Below, one piece after another: positions 1-13,600 of a DNA stretch of 64,000 nucleotides; position 1 is the stretch's first letter, and each line of letters starts with the position of its first letter. Position numbers and translations under genes: made by a program. This DNA is from Saxidomus purpurata (Eukaryota > Mollusca > Bivalvia > Venerida > Veneridae), in assembly GCA_022818135.1 (NCBI GenBank), contig JAFMSR010000001.1:38578358-38642357 (forward strand). The letters are read 5' to 3'. Below the pieces are notes generated by a model, which saw only the letters and a program-made list of their open reading frames with translations, made no database searches and was not told the DNA's origin.

Positions 1-1294
1 GATGTGTTGTAATGTAAAGCTTGTTTAACCTTTGCAATTCTACACAGAGTACAGATGTCCCAAACAACTGTTTCCCTTTCAATTTGCAGTAAGCAACATG
101 TTCATCTATTTATATACAGAATTCAAATATATATTGCCGTGTATTAGGATAGTAATAGGCAGTCTTTATTGACAGCTGTTTAATAACACATATACTGGTA
201 CAATGTACATGTAATGCAAGGACATTCTTTCTACATTTTATTTATTCAGGTCTACATGTATATATCATAATTACACTACTACACTTACAATGCACTCTGT
301 TACATACAAAAATAAATACTGCCAACCCACTGGCCAGTGTCACAGGACACAGAGATACACTTTCATTATTGTTGTATATTTGTATATCCTATAGTATTTA
401 TCACAGACTGTTTACGACTTAAATAGCTACATTTCAAATAAAACACAGTTATTAAAGAACATACAAAAGTGTTTTACATGTAACACGATCTTCACCACAA
501 TCTAATCACCAGTGTCTAAGATCCATCACCACCCATACATAGGTCCTGTTCAAACTTTTAGGGATGTATAGCTTTTCCTTACAAACCTCTCAGTGCTTTG
601 ATTTATTGATTCCACACTCTGAGACCAGACTCTCCAGTAACTTATCAAGTATTCAAGACAGCCTTTATTAAGCTCAGTTAAGTTATGAATATCACAAATA
701 AATGCTTTATCTGCATCTAAAATACATACCATAAGTTCACAATTACTTGCAGCGTACATATAATTTTTCATAAAAAAAAAAAACAACCAAGAAAGTACTG
801 TCATGCATTCAAAAGTCAAAATTAGCAGGAACAAGATAAAATGATCAAGTTTCCAAACTTCCTTATAAATATACTGAAACAGGAAATGACACTTCAACAT
901 GTGTCCAAATCTTAAAAGTAAACTAAACATTTAAAATGGACGGAACTATAATTTTTGGAACTTTTTTCACCTGACTTAAGCAGTCAATATTTAATTTATC
1001 AGGTAGGTCTTTGTAACAAATGTACCTTTTTTCTTTCGCAGCTGTCTGATTCAAGTGGCCACTTGTAATACATCCCTTAACTTGTTGTTTCAAGACAGGT
1101 GTGATTGCATTTAAATAAAGCTTACAATAAACAGTATCACAGCTTGGTCAACATGAAAACTGCAGAAACCTACAAGAAAAGCCATCTATGTAACATGTGT
1201 ATCTAAACGTAATTCCATTATAAGTAAATACATATCTATAGTTCTACAGCATACAGAGAGGATGTATAAATTGTTAATTGTTATCGCATCCCAT
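1..1294 (-). other. KIAA0586: Probable TALPID3 3' untranslated region
   Basis: AT-rich sequence downstream of the TAG. Minus-strand AATAAA hexamers (TTTATT as written) occur at 602-607, 664-669, 237-246 and 165-170, so several cleavage sites are possible. A 126-codon reading frame at 550-930 on this strand is low-complexity and not credible as a gene. Confidence 0.55.
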
Positions 1295-1641
1295 CTATCT
1301 AGTATTTCCACCATCTGTAATGTCTATTTCCGAGAGGTCACTCTCTTCCTGCTCAGTTCCTGGAATTGTGAGTGACATCTGCAGTTTTCCTGTGCCTCCT
1401 GTTGCAAGCCTTTGTAGCTCTGACATGCTCATTGAGCTTTCAGTACCGTAGGAATATTGCCCACTACGACTGACACGTATGTCACCTGAACTTCTCAAAG
1501 ATGATTGGCCAGTGTGTCTGGCACCATTCTCTGATTGGCTGAAGCTCTGAGACAGATATCCTGATTGGATGAGAGCATCTACATTCATCTGGTCTGGGGT
1601 CATATTGCGAGCACCATAGTCACTACTATAATAACCCTGGC
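1295..1641 (-). CDS. KIAA0586: TALPID3 exon X, terminal coding exon
   Basis: 347 coding bp ending in TAG at 1297-1295; acceptor aactttcag. Ser/Gln-rich with SYGTESSMSMSELQRLATGG and a C-terminus ending in SDLSEIDITDGG. The acidic tail fits the serine-rich, acidic end of vertebrate TALPID3. Confidence 0.92.
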
Positions 1642-4600
1642 CTGAAAGTTAAAGAAATATATACATGTATCAAAGACAATTTATAACTTTAATAACGTTC
1701 TATGTTTTTGAACATATGCAAGTAAAAAAGTTAAGTCATCCTCTAAGCACATATCTGGAGGAATGATTTATATCCTAGAGGATTTTTTTCACCTGAATTT
1801 ATATTCAAACCCTCCAGTACCTACTGGTACATAAGTGGTTACTGGTCACATGATATGGAGAAGTACCTGAAATACCTTGCTGCGGACTTTGATAGCTCTA
1901 TTTTAATTTCTATTACTTTTCTTTTTACTGCTGCATAAAAGCATATATAATGTTTTTCTAAAAAAACAGAAATGAAACGCAATAGATTAGATTTTCTTTG
2001 TCCTTGATAAATGTTTAGTTGGCAAAACTATTTTTAGCTAGTAACTAGTTGACTAAGTTACTATTTAGTTACATAATGTCCATAGGACCTTTCAACCCTG
2101 ATGAAATCTAAATACCTCCAGTGTTGTCAAAAGAATCCCTGTAGTCCTCGGAACTTGTGCGAACATTGACGAGTCGGGAACCAGAGCCTCTGGTCTCCGG
2201 CATTGTGGAAGATTTAATAACCTGTGGAGGTCTTCTCAAGGAGGATTTTCCTGTAAAGTTAAAGAAGCTACTTATACTCCAAGCACACAAAAATGAGAAC
2301 TTCAGGACCCAAGAAAGCGGTCATTGAGAGAATTTAATGCAACTTGAGTTCACAAGTAATCTTAAAGCTGCTCGCTCTGTTGTCGTTGAATTTTTTTTCT
2401 CAAAGATGAAAACTAATACATAAATGTAAAACTTAAGGTTAGAATCAACAATACAAGTAACTGTAGGTAGGAATTTGCAAAAATCTATTGAAATGCTGCT
2501 GGTTTTACGGCAACTCTACACTATATGTTTGTATTGGAATTTCAAAAGCGTTTATTTGTCAATGCGTATCATTTAAATCTACTATATAGTGACAGGAATT
2601 TACTGAAATTATATGACTTTATTTATGATTTTGTGTAATCGATTACATCTCGATAAAACTGGCGACTCAAGGAATTTATAAAACTGTTACCCAGATGCAA
2701 TTTTACGGTATTGAATGTGAAACCAGGAGCATTTATACTGGAACATTTTTCCATTTATTGAATACACTTATGTTTGAAACTAATAAACAGAAAAATGTTA
2801 TTGTCATTTACAGTTTGAAGAACTTTAGTTATTTTACTAAAAATTCTGAAATTGTTATTGTCATACAGTTTGAACGAACATTTTTTTTCAAAAATCTGGA
2901 GTCCTTTACAGGCCCATAATACTAAGCTGCTGATAGGTATAAGTTTTCATGACATATTTTCATGTTGTATCTAGTTGAAGCATGTTACATAATTAAGACT
3001 TTGGCAAAATTAAGTGCAACTTTTGCAAGACTGCAGAGATATAAACATTAAATTTTTGACTGTTTTCAGCAAAATGACCACCCAGGTCTCCTTAAGTTTC
3101 AATATGCCTACAATGGTCGCTAGAAATTTGAGAAAACATTGCTTACCAATCATCATGTTTTTATGGCATATTTTAAGAAATGTGTTGACATTTGAAAAAT
3201 TTGACACGTCTTTTTCTTTGATATTGTATCTTTAAATTAAGAAGTTAAAACTAGAACTAAAATCAAGAAATGACATATTTGTAGAACTTAGAGTCCACTG
3301 ACCTTGTGAAGAAGTCCTGCCTCCTGCACCAATCATTCCCTTAGCTTGTGGTTGTCTGCCACCTGGTGTTAACCTTCCTGGGGGTGTGTGTGACCTCCCA
3401 GAATCCCTCACTGGAACATCAAAGTCCTCTCTTCTCATTGGCTGTCCTTGAGCTTGATTATCAAATGTAGAGCTCCGTTTGAGAATCCCTCTGGTTGGAC
3501 TGACTGATCTCTGCTGGTCATTCAGGTCACCTGATGAGAAAATTACACCAAGCCGATCAGTACTTACTTGTTTCACTGTAACTAGTTTTCTAACTGTAGG
3601 CATTTTATACCTTTTCTTCACTGCTTTCAAAACAGATGGGAGTTTGAAAGGACATAATTTGGTAACAATATGAATACCAGTTAAGGTACCTATTTTCTAA
3701 ATCCATATACATGTACAATGGTACTGAAGACTTGTGAAAACTTGAATAAGTGTTGTAGAAGAGTTTATTACTAGGAAGTTCAGAAATATAATTCATTACA
3801 ATTAATGGATGGAAGGCTGTATGTCAATGAGAAATCTTTTTATCCTCTAAGAATAGTTTTCTCAGTCAACTATGTCATTAGTTTAACACTGTAAAGATTA
3901 GTGAAATGAAAATACACATGTATAACATTGTGCTTGTGTTTTTTTTTCTAAAGTGAATTTAAAAATACTATAGAAGTGTTTTACAAATAAATAACTTCAA
4001 GCAAAACCAGGTTTTATGAAACTATGTTCAAAGCAAAATTTGAAATCACAATACAATGTACAATGCACTTTTCAGAATGTCTGATGAAATAAAATTATGA
4101 CATATCAAATTATTCGTCTTGGGAATCTGAGATATACGGGCTTGGTGGAAACAAAAAGCCTGGTTTTGTAAAAGTTGATTAAAATGTGAGCAGTGTGAAC
4201 TGTAGGCAAACCTTCAAATGAAACTCTTGTGGGTGATTGGGTCCTATAATGAGGTGACTGTGAATGTTTATGTGAAGTTTTTCCCTTTTGAGGCGAGGAC
4301 ACACCTCTCTGGTGAATGCCATCATCTCCCTGTGGTGACCTTGTACGCGGTGATTTGCTATGTTTGGGGGCTACATGCCGTACATCACGTTCAGGTATAT
4401 ACTGCTGCTGACTGGCTGCAGCACCACGGATCACCTCTCCCTCACTCCTACCTGTTGTACTGAGCACATCTGTTACCTGGAATTGACATACAAATAGAGT
4501 AAATTACCATACGACATACGGCTGTATGTGTGTGTGTGTGTGTGGTATGCAATTTGCCTAATTTCCATATTAAACACCTAATTTATAAAAATGAATTTAT

Positions 4601-7600
4601 CTGCTATCCATTACATACAGTTCAGATTCAAAAGTGTCATTTACTAGATTCTATATAGATCTGTTTCAGATAAACATTTTTTATAAAAAAAATAACAAGT
4701 AATTGAAAACTAAAATTTCTTGTGGTTTTCTCAGAATGATTGTGTTTTATTTATATGAACCACAACTGAAAAACTTGAAATAAAATTAGGGAAAATTTTA
4801 ATTTACTTTTAGACTTTCTTGCTCTAAGTTTCATGACATGATTATGGAAAATATTATCTACGTAATAATAATTTTGTAATTTTGAAATTTTCATTGTGTA
4901 CATGCAATACATATTAATTTCTGACATTGTGGTGGAATTCAGACAAAATGATGTCCAATTGATTTTGCAGCTATATACATTCTAGCCAGTCCATACTAGT
5001 CTACACAGTCTATGGTTTGAAAATGACCGCAGTGGACACTACCTGCTGCTGGGACATGTGGTACATGCCATACTGTGGTGAAGCACTTTGTAGACGTGCT
5101 AACATGTCCAACACTGGGTCTTTCTCGGGTGGAAACTCTGTCTTGTAGAGAAACTCTCCCTCGCTACGTGAAACATCTGTCTCCTGCAGATACAGCATTC
5201 AAAATGGACATTTAATTCTTTCAGAACTTAAACTATAGGCATGCATTGATGGTCCATCAGAATACAATCAAATTAAGCGTACCAAATTTCTGTACAATAC
5301 CCCCTTCCCCACTATATAACAGAAATTTCCATTTCTTTCTACATGAGTAGCGAATATTTACCACTAGATTAACGTTAGTCTGTAACAATGCTTATAAATT
5401 TGGTTAATGCTTGTAACTTTGGAAATTGATAGATACTACCTTTTCATCTTTGTGCAGTACAGTTGCATGACCTAAGCACTGAACTCATAAAACCCTTTTG
5501 TCACTAACAATTTTACATACAGAAAGTTTAACTTATGGAAAAACATTAAAATATTATGCAAGAGTGAATTACCATATCAATGTCATCTATGTCTTTCCAT
5601 GTGCTGGCAGAACTCACATCAACTCTCTTCTGAGACATTCGCATCATTCTCTCTCTTACTGCAACTATAAGTATATACACTTTTAACACACAGGTAGGTA
5701 TGTTCGGAATTTCAGATCTTTCGTGAATCTGCAGTTCAAAGTCTGCAAGTTTTCTCATTTCTCTGTCATCATTAATTCTCTTCAAGTACCGGTAATAACA
5801 TAAAGATCAAATGCTTGAAGTACTAGCAGAAACACTACCGAGAATATATATATCGGTTTTTCCATAAAGTATGCCTACATTCCAAATAAATCTGGAAAAA
5901 GCTTTTTAAACTTTTACAATTTTCTACTGCTTACCCTCATCTATTGGGAAGTCAGCAACTTCCCCATCACTCTTGTTGATAAGCCACTGTCCTTCGGACA
6001 CACACTCATTAAATGTATCAGATATAGACGAGGATTCTGTGTAACTCGACTCGGACGGTGAACGACTCTTAGACTTGGCTGGGGACGGGGATGGAGTTCT
6101 AGGCCTTGGTTCTTCTACAACATCTGTCTGTGTCTCAGCAACCGTAAAAACACTGAAACATGAATTAAATTCTTAACATAACACAGATTTTTGTCAGCAT
6201 CCAGTAGCAACAGTCAACACAATCCTTCCTAAGTGTACAACAACAGAGTTTTATATGTGCACCATTATGGAACTTACTGTATTTTTATTTTCTTATATTT
6301 ATTTTTTCTCAGGGATTGAATGCCAATTTAAACAGTACATGTGTTTCACTTTTTTAAAGGCATGCAGTTTATGTAACTACAGCTCCTGGTAAGGACCAGT
6401 ACTACACTCCCACCCTCTGCGAGAAACTGCTGACCTTCTAACACGAATAGTTTGTTCTATAACTCAAATCTATGACTTGGGGCTCAAATCTATGACCCTC
6501 AACAGAGATTTCAAGTCTGCCACCTTCGCCCCTTGACCACAGAAGCGTATCTAGTATAAGTTTATAAGAATCTTGTAATATGAATGGCGTAAACTATAAA
6601 AGTTACAGTAAGATGCATGTGCAAAATCAGTATTATTCTTACACAAAAATTTTATTAAACGTAGTGTTTGATGCACTGTAAACCGATATCTATAAATCCT
6701 TGACCTTTTCTACAATATGACTGTACAAGGTTAGCTTGTGAAAATGTGTGTACATACACAGCTTTAGGCTGATCTTCTGCAAGTTCCTCTTCTGCCATCT
6801 CTGTAACCTGTGGGGATGTTGCTGACTTCGGAGATTCTGTCTTGGTCTTTGAGATTCTGGACCCTGTCTGATCCAGACTCGTTCCAGCAGGTACAGCTGT
6901 ATGTGATATCTGCAACAATATTTAACAAGTTTTTAAATTCTTGTTGTCAACATTCTTTTTACTAACATCAACATTCCAAACACACAGACTTTGTGCAGTC
7001 CAAAATGCCAGCCAAAGGAGACAGACAATAGCCACTTAGAAGAGGCAGCAGTTTATTGGAGGCTAATTCATCTTTGGGGTATGACAACACTGGCTGTTTG
7101 TGGCAAATCACTCCTAACTTCAGTGACTATTCAATTGTTGTTTTAGAAACAACTAAAGCACTGCTAGTTAGGAAATAAAGTGAAATATTGGTATTTCTCG
7201 AAAAATTCAATAGTGTTCCTGCCTTAATGCTATCACTCGGTCAAAACCTGTCAAGGTGAATTTAAAGGACATAATTTACTTAAATGATTTTTCATTCAGA
7301 CTGCCGTGTCTGACAGATTCACTCACCATGAATGGTTCCTCATGCACATATCTGGGGGAGGGTTCTGGTGGAGTGAGTGGTCTGGCTGGCATGATGGGCT
7401 CGGGCTCTAGTTTAGGTGACTCAGGTGGCGTGGCTACATCATGTCTTGATTGAATACTTGCACCAACACTTAGGTCTGGCCTGAGATTTTCTGGAATATA
7501 TTCAAAGAATATTGGAAGAATACAATGGCAGACATTTCATACCTTTAGTTTACAAACAATTCTAACTTTTTTCGAAAATGAAAGAGTAAGGCTAACCATC

Positions 7601-10600
7601 TTCAGGTATCCTATGAAAGCACAGGAAATGACTACACACTATCCTGTATCAGGCCGTGGAGATCAAAATAATACACAAAATGTTATGTGGACAATTATCA
7701 TTGACAAACAAATTGCCTTGTTAGGACTGATCATTGTTCAACTGTTTGCAGTGTAAATAAAATCCCATTACAGAATTACATACAGGTATGTCTTTTTTTG
7801 ATTATATGAACTAAACATTTTTTTCTTTCTTGAACAATTTGAAAATTTTATGTGTTCAAAATGGCAAAATTTATGAACAAAATAACCCTTTCATCCATTT
7901 ATTTTTTAATAATAATACAATTTACCTGCAAGTCTGTCTAGTTCCTCTCTAATATCGTAAGAAGCTGAGCTCTCTGGCTCTGACTCTGGCTCGACTGGTT
8001 GTATGATTGGCTGTTGGATTACTGTTGGAGTTGGCTCAACAGGTTCAAATACTTCCTGTACCATCCTTGGGGATCCTGCTGGCGGTGAGGCTAAAGGTGT
8101 GGGTGCAGGAGAAATTCTTCTTGGAGGGGATGATGATCTGGGACTTGCCCTTGGAGTTGGTTCTGGGGTACTGACAATAAACTGTTGTTCTGGAGGCTAG
8201 AAACAAAAATCATGAAAAAATTATTCAAGTGTACTCTACTCTTGCAAGCTGTTTCTACAAGATGTTTTTTTTAAAATTTTATAACATTATTGATAAAAGG
8301 CAACAATGTCTGAAGAAGTTGTCTCCACCAGAACATGAAATCATATTTTAAAAAGAACTGTTTATAAAACATGAAAGCCCTTGCTACCTATTAGGAAATG
8401 AGTACTGTTGATAGAGTCAACTTGGGAGCAATGCACTAGACACTGTGACCCTAACATTCTACCATTGCATGACCTGAGAATAAATAAGGGTCATCCACTT
8501 CCATATAACCGTCACTACATTGGAAGTGTATGGCGATTGGTTCTTGAGTGATTGTACAGAAACTATTTTCAATGCAAAGGCCCCTGTGACCTTTGATGGA
8601 GTAACCTAAAAGTCAATAGAGGTTATTCATTTGTTCCAAGCAACCAAAATGTGAAATGTGAAGACTGTATTGTAAATGGTTTTTGACTGATTGACGAGAA
8701 ACAAATTATGAAAACTACAAACCTCCTCTATTTCCTCTGAAACCGGCTCTTCCCACTGCGGACCATCTTCTTGGACTCTTGGAGGTCCTCTAGCTTGGGT
8801 CTGATCCTCAGAGTCTGGTCTCTGTCCTAACATGGTTCGAACCTTCTCCTGCAGGACTTCTTCCACCAGCCTGTTGACCAAGCTGTTATCTACTGGACGC
8901 CCAGCATCAACAAACAACTGCATCCCACGATGACCAATGGTGTCCATTACTGAAACAGTCAATGAAATATTTCTTAACCTATCAATAAACAATAGAAAAG
9001 CAGACACTGGAGAAACTCAAGCAATACTACAGTCTTCAAACTTTACATGTACAAAATAAAAAGAATGCCAAATGAAGCAATAATGAATAATCTGCAGTAC
9101 GCTGAGATTTGTAACGGTTGAAACATGGTACAACTTTTAATAAATTATATCGTTTTGCATTTAAAGTTTTACCAAACATGGATTTTTCTTTTTCCTCTGC
9201 CATGCTGTCCTCGGAGGCCTCTGATACTACATGGCTCAAGTCATGGGGCTCTTCTGTATCCTTCAGCGGGTAAACCTCTGTAATCATCTTTGCCATCAGC
9301 TCCTGCTCAATCCTACATTAGAAGTGAAAATAATGTTGGTAAGTCAATGAAATTCTATAGCTACAGATGATAAGAATAATCTTAATTAGTTTATACTTAT
9401 TTACTTTTTCTTGATTGCAAAACAAGTTCTTACAATTTATATTAATCTCTCTTGAGACTCACTCTAAATGGAAACAATCTCAGAGAGAGAGAGAGGAGCA
9501 ATGTGGAATTATCATGTAATGATTAAGGACACTTCCACTGGCAGGGATCGAACCCTAGGATCCTGTTGCCTACTCGCTACCACTGCACCAAGAAGACTAA
9601 GATCTTTCACAGAAATATTCTGTAGATTTATTGCATGATTTATGCACAATATGACAAGAAGCAGGCCAAAACTTTACCTGGTGACAGCATAACAAATCCT
9701 TTTATAAAGTTATAGCCTTAGGTGCACATAACAGCTGTAAGACCTTTCAATCTAATAAATTAGAATAGATTTAGATTCAAAGAGAATGGTTTACTAAACT
9801 GGAAAGTGACTTCTAACAAGCTCCATAGCAACTGCCTGTATTTTATCAACACAAATTTAAGGCATTGCAGGGATTTGCCTATCTCTTCCTCTGAAAGTAT
9901 TGCAGCAAAGAAATAATAATGTCATTACCATTCAGTAGCCTTGTTTTGCAGCATATCTCTCCTCCTTATATCTTCTGCTATAAGGTCAGAGGTCAACTGT
10001 CTGTCAGCAGACGGCAGTTTTGGTGGAAATGTGGGTCCATTGTATTGATCTTCAGGAACTTCCTCTGGCTGGTACCCTGGAAACTCTATGCCTGTTGCTG
10101 ACTCTACATCAGCATCTTCATCCACAAGGGTGTCATCCTGGAACCAAAGGTTAGACTATAAATAAAACTTACTGGTCAAGTCTTTTATACTATCCTATGT
10201 GAAAGAAATCTGCATCCCTTACAGAACATATTTGAAAAGAAGAAATATTTTAGAATCTGATGGTGCTCATAATTCATTTAAAACAATTGATTCATGAAAT
10301 AAACACATGTAGAAAAAAGTTTAAAAAAGAAGAAGAAAATACCCCACTGCCTTTTGAAACAACAAAGAAAAACAAGACAAAAGCAAATCAGTGTCAATAC
10401 ACAGTATAAATTACATTACCTTATTGAGAATTTTAAACTTTTGATCAATACTTCTACATTTTGTTGTCAAATACAGAACTGTTCTACAATTTTAAACTAT
10501 AAAACTTCACTTTCTTATTTTTTACTTTACAAGTTCAGATAATCTTTCAACTGGAGCCATACCAGTAATTTTTACTTGAAAATGAATGTTCATTTATAAA

Positions 10601-13600
10601 AGGACCATTTATGAAATTGTATTTTTAGATAACTCGTTTTTAAATCTACAATTCCTTTGGTGAGAATATAAAGCATCAAGAATGGACTCCTAATTCCAAA
10701 GAGATTCTATGGAAACCATCACAATGAAGCTATTGCATGGGAAGAAGAATGTCTCTGTAAAGCAGATAAAACTTATGCGTCAAATCTGACCTATACACAC
10801 AGAAAGCACTTTTATAATGAATTCAACGGCATTGAAGTATTACGTCTGCTATATCACTTATTTCAAGAACTTCATAATCATTATGATGGACATCAATAGA
10901 GTGAAAAGTAAACAAATTACTTTCAGGACAAAGTTGTTTTTTTTTATTAAAATGAACACAGCAAATTTTGTGAGTAAAAATTAAAAATAAATTTCCACCT
11001 TTACAACAACCACAAAGTGTACATGATTTCAAAACTTCCCCCAAAATTCTGTGTTGTAACTATGGCTGACTTTTTGGGGAGTCTTCCTGTGTTAAATTTA
11101 TCAAACTTCTTAATATCATCTATTTTAAATAACTTTTGTTCAGTTCATAGCAAAAATGACCAGACAAAGCCCAGGGAACCAGCCAACACACTGCTACACC
11201 TATCATGTATCATACAAAATTTATGATAGGAAACACCGAGTAAGACAAAAACACGCTCAACACAACTTATTAACTAAAACCAGGGGTTGAAACAAAACTG
11301 TTATGGTGAGAGTAATGAATATAGCAAACAAAAGCACACGTGAGCTATGAGTTCCGGACACAAAAGCACACATAAGCTATGAGTTCCGGGCACACAGGTT
11401 CTGTTTCTTACACTATTATGATTTTGATGATTATTGATAGAATTAGTGATAGCAGGATGAGAGATGGTGATGCTTTCTTCCTCCTCTACTTTCTCTCTAT
11501 CTTCATAATCAACAGCAGCCGAATCCTGTATAGTGACATGAACAGTTGGAAATAAAACAGATTTAAGCTATAGGAGCTTTGGCATATCAGTACTAGGTTA
11601 ATGAAATAAAGACAGTTTCTCAGAAACAACACTGTGTGATTTATAACGGTTCTCTCTGTTCAAATTAAAGTCCATTAAACTGGTTAATGGATGTAACAAT
11701 ATTCTAAACACACTGTAACTTTAATCACTTTAAATTCGTATGATCTTTATTTTGTGAAACCATGGTCCCAAAATATACATGTAGTACATAACAAACACGC
11801 GAACAATACTGGATTTACAGTAACAATTACTTGAATATAACAAATACATAAATTTGTACACTCAGCACTTTTGGAACGTTCTTTTAAAAAATCAAAAAAA
11901 GAAAATTTACGTGAGAAACTAACATTTGAGCCTGATGATTCCTGTACCTCCATTGATGGAAAAAAAGAGAGTAGAAATGAGAAAATGTACATGCTGTGCT
12001 AATGTTCACATTGCTGACAGAGCACAAAGTACTCAACCATAAATGAAATACAAGAGAATGTATGAAGCTATATCAACAAGATAGAACTTTCTCTAAAACA
12101 ATTACAGGAAAATCACTAAATGTGATTAATACCCCCAAAAGACTGCTTTATAAACTGAGGAAGTTCGTAGTAACAGAATACCTTGCAAACAAACTAAAAA
12201 GAGATATTGTTCTTGACAAAACTCTGTAATTTTTCAAGACAGAGTTATGGTTCTTGTACACTGCACTTCCTCTCAATGTGCTTGACCATTGTATAAAGTG
12301 GTATTGAATTCCAACCAATAATTTTCAAATTATGCTCCGGACAAGTAAAAGTAACAAAGGGCAATACCTCTGAAATGAGTCAAGATAGAGTTATTGTTCT
12401 TTTTCACTGCACTTCCTCTTATTGTGCTTGACCATTGTATGAAGTTGTATTGAATTCCTACTAGTAGTTTTCGAATAATGCTCCGGACAAGGAAAAGTAA
12501 CAAAGGGCAATAACCCTGTAATTAGTCAAGATGGAGTTATGGTTCCTGTGCACTGCACTTCCTCTCAATGTGCTTGACCATTGTATGAAGTTGTATTGAA
12601 TTCCAACAAGTAGTTTTCGAATTATGCTCCGGACAAGGAAAAGTAACAAAGGGCAATAACTCTGTAATGAGTCAAGATAGAGTTATGGTTCCTGTGCGAG
12701 TTATAGTTCCTGTGCACTGCACTTCCTCTCAATGTACTTGACCATTGTATGAGGTTGTACTGAATTCCAACCAGTAGTTTTCAAGTTATGCTCTGGACAA
12801 GGAAAAGTAACAAAGGGCAATAACTCAGTAAATACTCAAGATAGAGTTATGGTTCTTGTACACTGCACTTCCTCTGATTGTGCTTGATCATTGTATGAAA
12901 TTGTATTGAATTCCAACAAGTAGTTTTCAAGTTATGCTCCGGACAAGGAAAAGTAACAAAGGGCAATAACTCTGTAATTAGTCAAGATGGAGTAATGATT
13001 CTTGTGCACTGCACTTCCTCTCAATGTGCTTGACCATTGTATGAAGTTGTGTTGAATTCCAACCAGTAGTTTTTAAGTTATGCTCCGGACAAGGAAAAGT
13101 AACAAAGGGCAATAACTCTGTAATTAGTCAAGATGGAGTTATAGTTCTTGTGCACTGCACTTCCTCTCAATGTGCTTGACCATTGTATGAAGTTGTATTG
13201 AATTCCAACTAGTAGTTTTCAAGTTATGCTCCGGACAAGGAAAATGTAACAGACTGCCCGACCGACCGACCAACCACCGGGTGACTCCTATATACCCCCC
13301 TAAACTTCGTTTTGGAGGTATAAAGAGCACAATCGTGTATAATTATGTAGAATTAACACAAAGATTATACAGGTATAGATACTTCAGACTGATGGAAGCA
13401 TTACAGGAAATTTATCTTAAGGAATCAGATCCATAAATAGCACTGCATTATGTCTGTTCAAATCATCTGATCTCAGCATTTTCCTGAATTACGTTTCAGG
13501 AATTAATTTGTATAGTACTTCATGACAGTTTCTACTCAACTTGCTCATTCATGTAATAAAATATAGTAACAGTATAGTAAGGTTACTTGTTTTATCTTCC

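Noticed and set aside
550..930. 126-codon minus-strand frame
   Set aside because: Lies in the likely TALPID3 3' UTR; low complexity, with no domain or splice support.
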